DNA from: Chrysophaeum taylorii
Lineage: Eukaryota; Sar; Pelagophyceae; Pelagomonadales; Pelagomonadaceae
Assembly: GCA_029834535.1 (NCBI GenBank)
Contig: JAQMWT010000344.1
Location: forward strand, 310,001-374,000
Reading direction: 5' to 3'
DNA length: 64,000 bases
In this document: piece by piece, positions 47,677 through 57,819 of the stretch
How positions within the stretch are numbered: the stretch's first letter is position 1
How the letters are laid out: each line of letters begins with the position of its first letter
Notes under the pieces: generated by a model
What the model saw: the letters and a program-made list of their open reading frames with translations, nothing else
Databases searched by the model: none
What the model was told of the DNA's origin: nothing
Made by a program: the position numbers and the translations under genes

Positions 47677-48336
47677 TCAATCCTGGAGGTTCCACGTCGG
47701 CTCGTCTTCGTCTCCTTCGAGAACGCTGCGAATCTTCTTCTTAAATCTATCCTTTTCTTCCGGCGGCGTGTCCGTGGCTCGATCCGTCGTAACCGAAACC
47801 GTTTCGGGGGGGTCCGCAGGAAAAGATGGCGTCGTCCCCGACGTCAACTCTATCGTAAGATCGTCGTCTGCATCACTCGCTATGGTCATCGTCTCGTCCG
47901 TCGAATGATCACACGAGCTATCACTGCAGAAATCCTTGTCTGGCTCAGAGCCAGTTCGGTCGCCAAAGGTCGTCCCTGGAGGGTCCAAAGAAAAGACGAT
48001 AGCGTCGAGGGCTTCCTCGTCGAAAACAAACGGTTCGTCGTCCGTGGACGACTCGTCAAGTAGCGTTATCGCGGACACTTGTTCACAAGGTGTAGCTTCT
48101 TCATCTTCCGAATCTGAATCGCCTTCCCAGTATCGTGGAGCTTCGAGGTCATCGCTCGAATCTTCGAGTTCATCGCTCGACATCTCCTCATAAATCTGTG
48201 CCAAAGACCGACGACCGGTCAGCACGTCATTGGGTGGCTCGTCCATCGGCGGGCGAGCAAGATCATCGAATACGGCCGCGGCAAGGGCGTCGGCTGCGTC
48301 GTCGGTGCGGGTGTCCGTGTTCGGGTACACCATCAT
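47677..48336 (-). CDS. Ty3 acidic ORF between gag and protease
   Basis: 219 codons, very rich in Asp, Glu and Ser (SSDELEDSSDDLEAPRYWEG). It overlaps the end of gag by 74 nt in the +1 frame and continues in frame, past one TGA (47677-47679), into the protease/methyltransferase ORF. It may be the N-terminal part of pol reached by frameshifting from gag. Unknown fold; probably disordered. Confidence 0.55.
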   Translation of the reverse strand: MMVYPNTDTRTDDAADALAAAVFDDLARPPMDEPPNDVLTGRRSLAQIYEEMSSDELEDSSDDLEAPRYWEGDSDSEDEEATPCEQVSAITLLDESSTDDEPFVFDEEALDAIVFSLDPPGTTFGDRTGSEPDKDFCSDSSCDHSTDETMTIASDADDDLTIELTSGTTPSFPADPPETVSVTTDRATDTPPEEKDRFKKKIRSVLEGDEDEPTWNLQD

Positions 48337-50173
48337 TCCTAATGGTAACTGCTGACCGCAAGGGGTCGTAAACGCGAACGTTGCAGACGAATGTCCCGAG
48401 TCTTCCCGGTAACGACCATCGTCCGAATTTCGATCGCGAGATCTTCGTCGCCGCGGCGGCGTGAATGTCTGCTAGAGCTCCGGCTGTCTTTCCGTCGCGC
48501 GGGCGCGAGCTGCTACGGCACTTGTCGCGGCGTCGGGGGCTCCGGCTATCTCGACGGCCCGGTCGTGTCGAAGACGATCGGCCGTGTCCATCTTTCAAGT
48601 GCTTCACGGAATCCATAACCGTGGTCAACTGCGTGCCTATATTATTGAGTCTGCTCTGAATCTCGTGAGCAGCGCTCGAACCGAGGGTGGCATTGGAACT
48701 GCCGTCGTCACGCGAATGATTATCTTTCTTTTGTCGGCTCTCCCATCGTCCCCGAGAGATGGGCTTTTTGCCGTCTTCGATGTACTTACACATCGCCACA
48801 TAATAGTCGTCGGGCTCGCGGTTGCAATTGACCCGGCTCCCGTGTTCATCCTTTTCGTGGGTCGTCAAGAAAAACCCACAATCCTTGCATGTGCTCTCGA
48901 ACCACTTTTTCGGATTTTCTTCGAGACGCAATGCTTCATATTTCGTGGTTTTATCTTTCGTTCCCGAGGCGAGCGCTCGTCCTCCGCGTCCAGACGGTGG
49001 CTTCTGCGGCTTCCCGCCCGACGGATTCGTTGAATTTCGGCTGTTCTTCTCCGCCATGGCGGTTGCGAAATCGTTCTCGAGCCGAGTAATCAATGACAAC
49101 GTAGACATAAACGTTTTATACGTCGTCGGGTGCCCGCTGCGCATGGTTCGCACGCGGGATTTCAATTCGCTGGACTCCAGTCCACGTATCAAGTAAGAGA
49201 TGATCTCCACGTCGCCGAGATCTCGGTTGGCCACAGAGCAGTACGCCATGGCCTCTTTCTGAAATTTGATGCAATAAGTATGCACGTGGCGTTCCCCAGA
49301 TCGTTGCGAAACGGTCGCTTGGGTCGTGCCTTGCAGTTTTCGTAGCGATTCCTCTGCCGTCATCGGCAATGGGCAACTCTCCCGGAAATATCTCAAAATC
49401 TTGAGGCAGTACTTCTCATTCAGTCGTCGAAATCGTCGTACCACTGAACCATACTCCTCGTCGTCGATATCCCGACGTAAATAAAAAGACGCCGGGTGAT
49501 CGAGATCTTTACACAGGTCTTCATACTTCTTCAAGTGTTCTCGAAAAATCGGTGCGACTGTGTCGCGCAGGCTCGCGAGCAACAGGTACCGCAGCTTCTC
49601 CATGCCAAAATGGTCTTCGGCTAACGTACTCATCACCGCTCCCGCATCCAAATCGAACTGATCCTGATCGCGTCCATCAAGAACCAGTTTAAAAGTTTCG
49701 GTCTTTAATACGGAGGTCGATCGCCGATCCTTGTTGCGATCGTGTTTGGCTAACGCGCTGGCGAACCGATCCGTGAAAGCCATCAAGAACTCTTGGTTGT
49801 CGATTCTTCCGTCGCCATGCGTCTCCTCCTTTTCTTCGTAATCATCGTCTTCATAGCGCGGCTTTCTAGCTTTCGCGCGTGATCGTGTAGTTGGCGGCTC
49901 TTCCTCAGCTCGGGACCCCGGGCTGCTCGCTCGCCTCGATCGACTCGGCGTACGCAACTCGTCTCTTTCTCGTGCCAACAAACTTACTTGATCTTGGAGT
50001 CCATCTGCTCGAGCGTTGGCCCTCCGCACTTGCTCTCGTAATTCTTCTGCCTCCTTCCGCTGTAGCCGCTCCTTTCGATCGTCTTCTTCTTCTATTTGTT
50101 TTAAATGTCGTTCCTGCGCGCGTTCGTTCTCTTCGCGTGACGCCCGCAAATGAGCCTCGTAGAACTCATTCAT
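48263..50173 (-). CDS. Ty3 gag-like protein
   Basis: 636 codons. The N-terminal 100 residues are a highly charged coiled coil (RKERLQRKEAEELREQVRRA). A central helical region follows (GAVMSTLAEDHFGMEKLRYL to LITRLENDFATAMAEKN) with the length and helical character of a retrotransposon capsid domain. Downstream is a Cys/His segment (FESTCKDCGFFLTTHEKDEHG...NC) that could be a variant zinc site and an Arg/Ser-rich nucleic-acid-binding tail. The last 25 codons look out of frame. A 72-codon acidic ORF (50179-50397) in another frame may be its displaced N-terminus. Confidence 0.7.
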   Translation of the reverse strand: MNEFYEAHLRASREENERAQERHLKQIEEEDDRKERLQRKEAEELREQVRRANARADGLQDQVSLLARERDELRTPSRSRRASSPGSRAEEEPPTTRSRAKARKPRYEDDDYEEKEETHGDGRIDNQEFLMAFTDRFASALAKHDRNKDRRSTSVLKTETFKLVLDGRDQDQFDLDAGAVMSTLAEDHFGMEKLRYLLLASLRDTVAPIFREHLKKYEDLCKDLDHPASFYLRRDIDDEEYGSVVRRFRRLNEKYCLKILRYFRESCPLPMTAEESLRKLQGTTQATVSQRSGERHVHTYCIKFQKEAMAYCSVANRDLGDVEIISYLIRGLESSELKSRVRTMRSGHPTTYKTFMSTLSLITRLENDFATAMAEKNSRNSTNPSGGKPQKPPSGRGGRALASGTKDKTTKYEALRLEENPKKWFESTCKDCGFFLTTHEKDEHGSRVNCNREPDDYYVAMCKYIEDGKKPISRGRWESRQKKDNHSRDDGSSNATLGSSAAHEIQSRLNNIGTQLTTVMDSVKHLKDGHGRSSSTRPGRRDSRSPRRRDKCRSSSRPRDGKTAGALADIHAAAATKISRSKFGRWSLPGRLGTFVCNVRVYDPLRSAVTIRNDGVPEHGHPHRRRSRRPCRGRIR

Positions 50174-50836
50174 TCCCGTTACATCCGGGGTTCGTGCACG
50201 CGCTGACGGAGCTGTCGGTCGTCCTCCCGGCGGTCTCTCCGCGGGTTGTAGTCTAGCTCTTCTTCCTCGTTGTCAACTTCAGTGTCGTGCTTTTCATCAT
50301 CGTTATCATCGTCATCGTTCCCCTCGCTCGTCTCATCCTGACGGCTTGGCGGTTCGTCATATCGCATCTGCTCGTCGGCAGCATCATCGTCTTCCATATC
50401 GGCTCTGGCTCGTTCTAATCGGCCGAGATCAGAGCGGGTCCAAAATGGTTGAGTCGTCGTCGTTCTCGTGCTCCTTCAACTCTGGGACTTCTACTCGCCC
50501 ACGACACGCGTAATATCGTCGTCGCGTGCGTCTTCCACCAACCGATCTATCAGTCCGGTGGGCGGCAGAATTAGTTTCTGCCCGGAAATTAATGCCTCAG
50601 TGAGTTGCGATCTCACTCCGCTCGCCTGCGGCAGCGGTACCCGGGTTGCGCGTCGGCTAGAACCGAATCGCGCGTCGTCTCCTCCGACGACGAACGTATC
50701 CGGCCGGGGAACTTTCCCACGGCAGTGGTCCTCCTGGAGCTCTTCGTCGGCGCGCTTGATCAGGGCGCGCACGGCTTGTCCGGGCCGTGTAGAGAATGCA
50801 AGATGCACTCGTCCGCCGCGACCGATATGGTCTCTC

Positions 50837-50857
50837 GAATCTCATATCCTCCACCAC
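50837..50857 (-). promoter_or_regulatory. Candidate primer-binding site of the Ty3 element
   Basis: On the minus strand, two bases inside the 5' LTR, lies TGGTGGAGGATATGAGATTC. Its complement ends in CCA and contains CGAATCTC upstream, as the T-loop/T-stem and acceptor of a tRNA 3' end would. This is the expected place and form for minus-strand priming. The tRNA species cannot be named from the window. Confidence 0.45.
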
Positions 50858-50858
50858 C

Positions 50859-51194
50859 TGTGGCGCAAGGAGAATTTAGGCCTACCTGGCGTGCCTCCGA
50901 ATCCTGGCTCGCCGCTCGCGTCCGTGCCCTTGACGGAGTCACTGGACGAGGAAGGCCGTTCTCTCGCCACACAACCACAAACAACTTCCGTGCCTGGTCC
51001 TCACAACTTGAGGATCAGCTGTTGCTTTATGATTAAGATATTATCGAAACACAGAAATCAGGGTGACACATGTCACGGAAAAGGAAGATGATGTCATAAA
51101 GAAAACTGACATCATCATGACGGAGTAGGGTGCCCCTGATGAGGGGGGGGGCTAGAAGAGGGGTAAGCCTTAGTAGGCGGGAGTTGCCGCCACA
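50859..51194 (-). repeat. 5' LTR of the Ty3 element (336 bp)
   Basis: Direct repeat of 40736-41072 with TGTGGCG...CGCCACA termini. It would contain the promoter and polyadenylation signals of the element. It includes a palindromic CATCATCATGACGG/TGTCATAAAG region shared by both LTRs. Confidence 0.93.
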
Positions 51195-51267
51195 GGTGGC
51201 GGCCCCCTCGCCCAGCAAAACGCTGTTCTCGCGCCCCCCCCCCCTCGGATGCGGCTGTCGCCAAGCC

Positions 51268-51680
51268 ATGGTTCTTCAGTGACTTTATACCACTGCCTCG
51301 CGGAGTACTCTGCTCAAACATCCGATAGTCTCTGGAATGTGTGGCGAAACGAAATGCGGCCTAGCTCACCAAACTCGCCCCGACACGTCTATGCCCTCGC
51401 ACACTCGAGGAAGCCGGGCGGGGAGGGGAGAACATCGCTCGTCGCCACAACTACCACTCCCCCGTGTGGCAGTAACGCCCATTCCCCCACTTGCCTGCCT
51501 GCCTCATGACGTACTGACCTTGCAATTATGGGGGGGGTGTCATCTTGACACCCTCACCTGCGCTTCCACTGAACCCTATGTACCAGGCATTTGTGTTGCT
51601 TTCTTGATGTCTTCTTGATATTACCCTCATTTTATTGTCCGATTTCGTGATGGCGTGAGGTATTACGCTGAGATCGGGCG
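51268..51680. other. Continuation of repeat A and unassigned sequence
   Basis: Begins ATGGTTCTTCAGTGACTTTAT, the continuation of repeat A interrupted at 40644 (compare ATGGTTCTTCAGTGACTAAAT at 59,238). After about 60 bp similarity fades. No gene seen. Confidence 0.5.
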
Positions 51681-54600
51681 TGTGGTGGTTTCACCCGCGG
51701 TTCGGGTTGGGAGGAAGGGTTGTTGAGGCCCCCGGTCCGGCCAGGAGGGGCGGGTATCTGAGAAAACCACTACACCCGCCAAGCCCCTCACTTAAGGTTG
51801 GGACATCATTTATGACAGAAGGCCCCCCTTATGAAGGCGTGACGTAGTCGCCAAAAACTAGGGCTAGGCAAATGAGGTAAGCCCTAAGGAACAGGAGTTT
51901 CCGCCACAGGACTTCTCTGATTTGATAACGAGCTGCTCTCAGCGCGTGGCTCTTTTGCGCTTGGCGCGAGCCGCAGCAGCCTGAGCATTTCGAAACTTGA
52001 CAAGGCCGTACACGCGTTTGATAATGCGCTCAGGTATGCGACTATTATACAACGTGAAACTGGTAATCAGAGCATCAATCTCATGCGGAGAAAAATCGGT
52101 AACACACGGAGTGCACTCTTTGGTTTCGATTTATCAGTGAAACTACAACCATCGACGTCCTTGTACTCGGGCTTGAGCTTGCGATCCTCGAGATGAGATA
52201 CCGGATTACAGTAGGTCGGCTAGTCATCAGGACCGAGATCGAAATAGAAATGCAAAGCAACAAGATCATTCTCGAAATAATAGACCACATAAACCTCAGC
52301 AACATGTATCTTCTTGCGCCGCTTGGAATTCTTACGATCAGGAATACGGAAAAGCGACGAAATTGCTACGCTGGTGATCGTTCCGAAGAGTCTCAGTCGA
52401 CTTAGGGAAAGCGCGATCGATAATCGGAGGAACCAGAACTGGTGTGATCTGCTGAACAGACACCGTCCGACGCTCGGGTGGGTTGCCAAGAGATTCAGTT
52501 TGGTAGGTCGCGGGCGCGTGGTGATAACAAATGGCCCGCGCCACACAGGTCGCAATTTGCTCTCAAGGCGAGGAATATACAACAAGACGTGAGATCCTTC
52601 CGTGTACTCGACATCAACTTGATCAGCACAGTAGGCAAACTTCTGCTTACGCTTAGCCTTCTGGTGAGCTTCAGCAGAAAAGTCTCAGTCATAGCATCAG
52701 CACGAGACTTGGGCAATTGTCGCACGGGCTGACTGAGCAAGGCGTAGTCAGTCGGAAGCATCGGCAGACGGTTCTGACGAAGCATAAACGGTGAAATTTG
52801 AGTACCACGAATGAATTTGCGATTGTAGCAGAAAGCAACATACTTCACAAATGCAGGCCAGTCACTGATATTCCTAGTCTGAAGACAGGGACGAAGAAAA
52901 GTTTTGAGAAAACGGTTGACTCGCTCGGCAGGATTAGCCTAGGCGTCATAAGGAATCGTGGTCTGATATCGCACATTGAAGAGCTTGCAGAAGTCTTCTA
53001 TCAACTTATTGACGAATTCATGATCGTTGTCAGTACGAATCTTTCGTGGAAGATACTCGTAACAAGATGTTCGCGAAAAACGACTCGAGAATAGCATCAG
53101 CCGTCTTTGTATGAAGAACATCAAATATCAAGAAACGCGAAAAAGGATCGAAAAAACGACAATGTGCGTCTCGGGACCGGAACTGGGCAACGGTCCGAAA
53201 AGATCCATACAAAGAACATAACAATCTCCCTCATAAACTGGCTGCTGAAGTAGTCCAGACTTCTTCGGTTCGGGCGTTCGAGCTTTCTGACACACAATAC
53301 GCTGAGCTATAAAGGCTCCAACTTCGTTTGACATGTGAGGCCACCAAAAACTCTCTAAAATCGCCTGAACAGTGCTTTCACGACCCATATGACCACCATT
53401 GACAGTATTGTCGTGGTACAGGCGAATAATGCGGTCGCGCAGCTTCGCAGGTGCAACAATCATACGGTGTAACGCGACAGCAATGCGTTACAGTACATGT
53501 GATTCTTTCGAATCGACTGTTGGCTCCATAACGATGAAGAGAATGGCCTGAGCTACCCGAGCGCATGTATTCTTGCACATTGGATCCTTCTTCCGAGCCT
53601 GGATAATCTCGTCAAGCGCGAGGTTGTCTGGAGTCTTGTCAATATACTCCTGGAACGCAGCAGCATCTTGGAATGGACGTCGTTGAGATTGCGGGCGAAG
53701 TTTTCTGACGCGGGTGCGCTGGAAATAGACAGAACCATAGGATCATCTGGCGGCTCACCTTTTCTCCTCGGGTATGTCAGTCGTAATAAATGACAACATG
53801 ACATGACACCCAAGGAGAGGTGCATCGTCATCCTCAGTGGCCTTAGACAACTCAAAAAAAAACAAATAAGCGCGGTCGAGCTCAGTCTAAATGACATGAT
53901 CAACGGGATTTCGAGAGAGGCAATCAGGTATGCTCATCCCTGGCGACATACCTGCCTTGTAACCAAGTTCGGGATCAAAATTCGCTAGACGCACGGCCCA
54001 TCGAGCGAGCTGACCAGACGCATGCGTGGCGGGGCTCGTTATGTCGCATCTCCTTCGGTACGGCCCGACTCCAAAACTCAATTTCTCGAACCTCGCGACT
54101 AACTTGCCCTTTCTCATCCTTAACTTCGACAGCTTGGAAAAGGTGAGCGCCAAGTCCATCTTTAGACGCGTCCGAATATATTTGAAGCGGCAAATCATAA
54201 TCTGGATTGAACACTCCGCGAAATCGACTAGAGCGGCAAGAATCGTGTCCCAAGCCTTCTGACATTCAGGCGCCCACTCGGAAGGCACACCTTTGAGACA
54301 TAATCGTCTCAGCCGCTCCGCTATCTTCAAGTTATCTTTCACATATCGGCGGCAGTCGTAGCTCATTCCGATGAATGATCGGATCTGAGTCTTGGGTGAA
54401 GTGTAAGGCAACGTCCCTGGTATCGGCATATTCTGCAGTGCCTCCAGCGTCTTAGGATTCGGCTTCATAGGATTCGGCTTCAAACCATCCTGCGTGAAAA
54501 TATGGCACAAAAACCCAATCTCATCCTTAAGGAGATGGAACTTTGACGTTCGATCACTGGACCCTCGCTGAGCTAGGTGACAAAGATTTAAGCTAGGTGA

Positions 54601-55300
54601 CAAAGATTTTCAATCGAAACTAGCAAGTGACTGTGGGGATCATCTGTCCCATCATATTTTCGAGAATGATAGCAATCAAGTCACGTTACATCCATTTTGA
54701 CAGATCACTAGCCATCTACTTGCAAAAGAGAGCTCCAGCTGTCTTCGCTCCTATGGGTAGTCCCAGGATACAATGCGCTCCAGGTGGACTGACCTTTTGA
54801 CTGCGTCCTGCGATTCGGGGTCCAAATGAAGGTCTTGATTTGATACCACCAGCGTATATCGATGGAAGTTCGCCAGCGGCGCTTCGCTATATAAAGCCAA
54901 AGCATCATCCTGTCGCACATTCGGCCAACTGTCTCCAACTTACTGGTCATTGAGCTGTCGCAAATCCACAGCGGCACGAATAGCGATAGACGTTCCAATT
55001 TTAGCTCCCTTCTTGGGGCAGCATACGCACAGGAAATCCCCAAGGCGAGTTCGCAGGGCGAACTACTCCACTTCGACACCTCTCTGTAATCTGCTTGCGT
55101 AAACACTCGAGCTTGGCCAGAGTGAGTCCATACGGCGCCATCTTAATGACTAGGGTTGGCGTTGGCGGCGAATCGACTGGCCTCATGATAGCGTCGAAGA
55201 ATGACCACGCTTATCGAACACAGTGACTCAACGTAAGCTTCGCATCTTCATCCAAGTGCTGGTTATCTGGTATACCAAGTTCCTTCGCGACTTTCACTCC
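51681..55300 (-). mobile_element. Second Ty3/gypsy element, 3' half only, heavily mutated
   Basis: A probable 3' LTR at 51681-51908 (TGTGGTGG...CCGCCACA) is followed by AGGACTTCTCTG, like the purine tract of the first element. Minus-strand coding pieces then follow in pol order: integrase C-terminal (52220-52848), integrase core (52939-53224), zinc-binding (RLYHDNTVNGGHMGRESTVQ, 53128-53463), RNase H (SDASKDGLGAHLFQ, 53975-54265), RT thumb (53887-54603) and RT N-terminal part (54708-55186). Many frameshifts and stops separate them. It is of the same family as the first element but clearly older. The sequence stops near 55,300, just upstream of RT, so gag, protease and any methyltransferase region are missing. 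Confidence 0.88.
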
Positions 55301-56279
55301 TATGATATCGTCATTGTTGCCAATGATGATGATTTACGTATGGAACTACAAAGTGCGCTACTGAAACGCTACGCTGTCGAACAATTTCGACATTGTGCAC
55401 ACCCTCTTGGGTATGTGTATTTGCTGTACAGCTGATGGATCCATTTCTCTCGATGTACAGGTCAAACTCGACTCCTTATTCGATGAGCATCCGAATCTTA
55501 AAAACCACACGCATCTCAGGTATCCCACGTCGCCAGCGGCGACGTATAAATAAGGTTCGCCTTCATCCGACGTCGTAGTCCACATCAACGGGCAATTCGC
55601 TGCTCTCTGGGGTAAGCTCGTCTCTATGCAGGCAGCTTGTCGCCCCGATTTTTCTCGAGTATTATTAGGACGCTGTTCTAGAGGCATGCATTCACCAACT
55701 TACCTACATGTGTAGATGCGACAGAACCTACCGCGCTATTTGGTCACGCCTGAGAACAGAGCCCTGTGCCTTTGGTTTCACCCAGAGGGTAACGCGATTG
55801 AAACACATCGTCCTATTATTTACGCTTCGTCTTCAACTCACGAATCGGAGCTTATTGCTCTAGGCATCTGCGCGATGAAGCTCAGAAAGCTCCTGCTATA
55901 ACGGTCTTTTGTGGTCAACCCTACGTTTTATCTTAACGCAAATCCAGATAAGGACCAAATAGCAGACTACGATGACGACGATAACCCTGTTACTGATGAT
56001 ATGCGCGTCATCAGGAGCTTACCTCTGTTGTCTGATAATGCTGCCGTGGTGCATTCCTCGAACAACCCAGATGGATATTCTCCTAGCAAAGCTCTTCCCC
56101 CCAGGTGGTTTAAGATACGAGAATATGTCGCACTACGGAAGATCCGAGTCCATCATATCCCAGGCAAAATAAATGTTGCTGATGGACTCACCAAACCTCT
56201 TGCAACTGAATCCTCTGCGTTTCGGTCACTGCTGAGCATGCATAACGTCAATCCAGACTCAGACGAGGACCAACAATAA
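55300..56279 (+). pseudogene. Ty1/Copia element fragment: end of RT and RNase H
   Basis: Plus strand. It starts in RT (IVIVANDDDLRMELQSALLK), continues with a CRPDFSRVLLGRCSRGMHSP segment, then IIYASSSTHESELIALGICA of the RNase H, a DNAAVVHSSNNPD block, and ends with VHHIPGKINVADGLTKPLA and the polyprotein stop at 56277-56279. This order is diagnostic of Copia. In-frame stops (for example TAG just before 55716 and TAA near 55899) show it is dead. Gag, protease and integrase are absent; the fragment is joined directly to the truncated second Ty3 element. Confidence 0.82.
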
Positions 56280-56319
56280 CCCTCGCTTGCCATAGTGACG
56301 GCAATGTCGTTAAACTAAC

Positions 56320-56790
56320 CCTCTCCCCTCGGCTCGCACCCATTCGTGCTTACACCCACTCACCACTCTCCTTTCGGCTCGGCGCTCTCACCCCCGCCAA
56401 TCTAAGCTGCTTTGATCAGCGCACATTCGCCAACCTTTGAGTTTACTCCTAAACCCTCTCCCCTATAATCGGCTTGCGTCAACGTCCTTCCTTCCACTCT
56501 CCCCAGCTCTCTTTTCCGCTCGACGCTCTCACCCCCGCCAATCTAAGCTGCTTCAATCGGCGCACGCTCCGCCTTTAACCTTTGAAATTACTCCTAAACC
56601 CTCTTCTTCTAGGCTATCGCTTGGCCGTCCCCCAAAATCGTCTTGCGCCAACGTCCTTCCTTCTACTCACATCAGCTCCCCTTTCCGCTCGACGCTCGGA
56701 CTCCCGCCAATCTAAGCTGCTTGCATTCAGAGCACGCTCCGCCCTTTATCCTTTAAGTATACTCTTAAACCCTCTTCTTCCTTTCACCAC
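56320..56790 (+). repeat. Three tandem ~150-bp units containing the dispersed CCGCCAATCTAAGCTGCTT motif
   Basis: Each unit has CTCTCMCTTTCSGCTCG-type sequence, the motif (56393, 56533, 56703), a GCACGCTCCGCC-like stretch, and CCTTTGAGTTTACTCCTAAACCCTC. The same order is found next to the helicase-fragment units at 1.2 and 28-31 kb, so these are probably pieces of that family. Confidence 0.65.
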
Positions 56791-56929
56791 AAGATCCTTA
56801 ACAGGAATCGCGGGTGCCTCTTCAAACGGTCATTGCGCACATTACCTCGAGGGTTGTCTCCCGGCCGACGAGACCTACCGCGCCCGCCCGGCTCCTCTAA
56901 CTCTCAGCCGCATAGTTAAGTATTATACT

Positions 56930-57815
56930 CAGGAACAGCATTGCACGTAAACGTCATCTCTCGTCTCGTAAAACACATTTCTGAAGCTGTCGTCAAAGAC
57001 CGTCCGCTTAGCAACCTTACTCTCGCCAGCATTCTCACATTCGAGCTTAACTTGTTCCTTGCAGGAGCTCCGTTAACGAAACCTTCAGGGGTCAAATCAC
57101 TCCTGTTCTACAGTTAATTGCACAATCCACGCTAAACGATATTCTAGATAATATTCACGCTCCAGGTGAAAAAGAGCGATGTATCGAATTATCATCTTTT
57201 CTGTCAATAAAAACAAGAGCTGTTAAAACGCATGCTGAAGCTTCTGCAATTCCACCCGCTGCGTGTTCACGTGGACCCAACAAAGACACTGCCCTCGTCC
57301 AGACCTATCCTTCAGTCTGTTTCATAATAGGTATTCCGCTGCGCATCAATTCTAACACCTACAAGCGCAAGCCTGTTTCCAAACTTCCTGATGAAGTTGT
57401 GGAGCACCTGGCCAGCCAGGAGTACAAAGACTATGGCTTCTTGTCAGTTACTTCACTAACTGCCCTTGTCTGCCTTGCTTGTCTTAACGCTGATCATATC
57501 AAGGACAGCATCCTTGTCGTCCGGCGAAACCAGACTTCATTTCATATTACTTGTACGTCCTCCCCAGCTGGTCACATTCGCGCCACCTTAATTCGCAGGT
57601 CCTACCGCCCAGTAGACCTAAAGACGCTGTTGTTAAAGTTGATTCCCCAACTGACGAGTTACTAACGAATTTCGTACTGGACTCTCCTCCCTCCACTGAT
57701 ACTAATCAAGTCTCTCTCGCACTCAACCTTAACTTTATCACCAAAGTGCATTTAGGGCACTTATCGTTACTTGTAACCTTGCTTGTAACCAATTCGCGCG
57801 CACATCTTAACGACA
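56930..57815 (+). pseudogene. Decayed coding region, possibly retroelement gag-like
   Basis: Frames with protein-like composition but breaks. Around 56950-57080 one reads HVNVISRLVKHISEAVVKDR and PLSNLTLASILTFELNLFLA. From about 57060 another frame reads ITPVLQLIAQSTLNDILDNI and continues without a stop to 57665. Composition is AT-richer than the host genes. No domain was recognised; its position among retroelements suggests a gag or accessory ORF. Confidence 0.35.
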
Positions 57816-57819
57816 CACA

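Larger units (their letters stand above)
40736..51194 (-). mobile_element. Ty3/gypsy LTR retrotransposon carrying a DNA cytosine methyltransferase-like domain
   Basis: 10.46 kb with direct LTRs 40736-41072 and 50859-51194, coding on the minus strand. Order from the 5' LTR: a tRNA-type primer-binding site, gag, an acidic ORF, protease, methyltransferase-like domain, charged linker, reverse transcriptase, RNase H, integrase, purine tract, 3' LTR. RT-RH-INT order defines Ty3/gypsy. The coding region is broken by several stops and frameshifts, so this copy is not autonomous. The LTRs differ at about a dozen positions by eye, mostly transitions, which implies a fairly recent insertion. No exact 5-bp target duplication was found (GTCGG left, GGTGG right). 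Confidence 0.93.
40645..51267. mobile_element. Short TIR element (about 165 bp) split by the Ty3 retrotransposon
   Basis: The left end GGCTTGGCGACAGCCGCATC at 40645 is repeated exactly in inverse at 51267; similarity extends through CCGAGG, a G run and CGCGAGAACA for about 45 bp. The flanking trinucleotide ATG is present on both sides (40642-40644 and 51268-51270) and once in the uninterrupted repeat B (59238-59240), as expected for a 3-bp target duplication. Only 91 bp on the left and 73 bp on the right belong to it, and the Ty3 element occupies the middle. It encodes nothing of its own. Confidence 0.7.

Noticed and set aside
40736-51194. Exact 5-bp target duplication for the Ty3 element
   Set aside because: Flanks GTCGG and GGTGG do not match. 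The inserted TIR element or later mutation may have obscured it.
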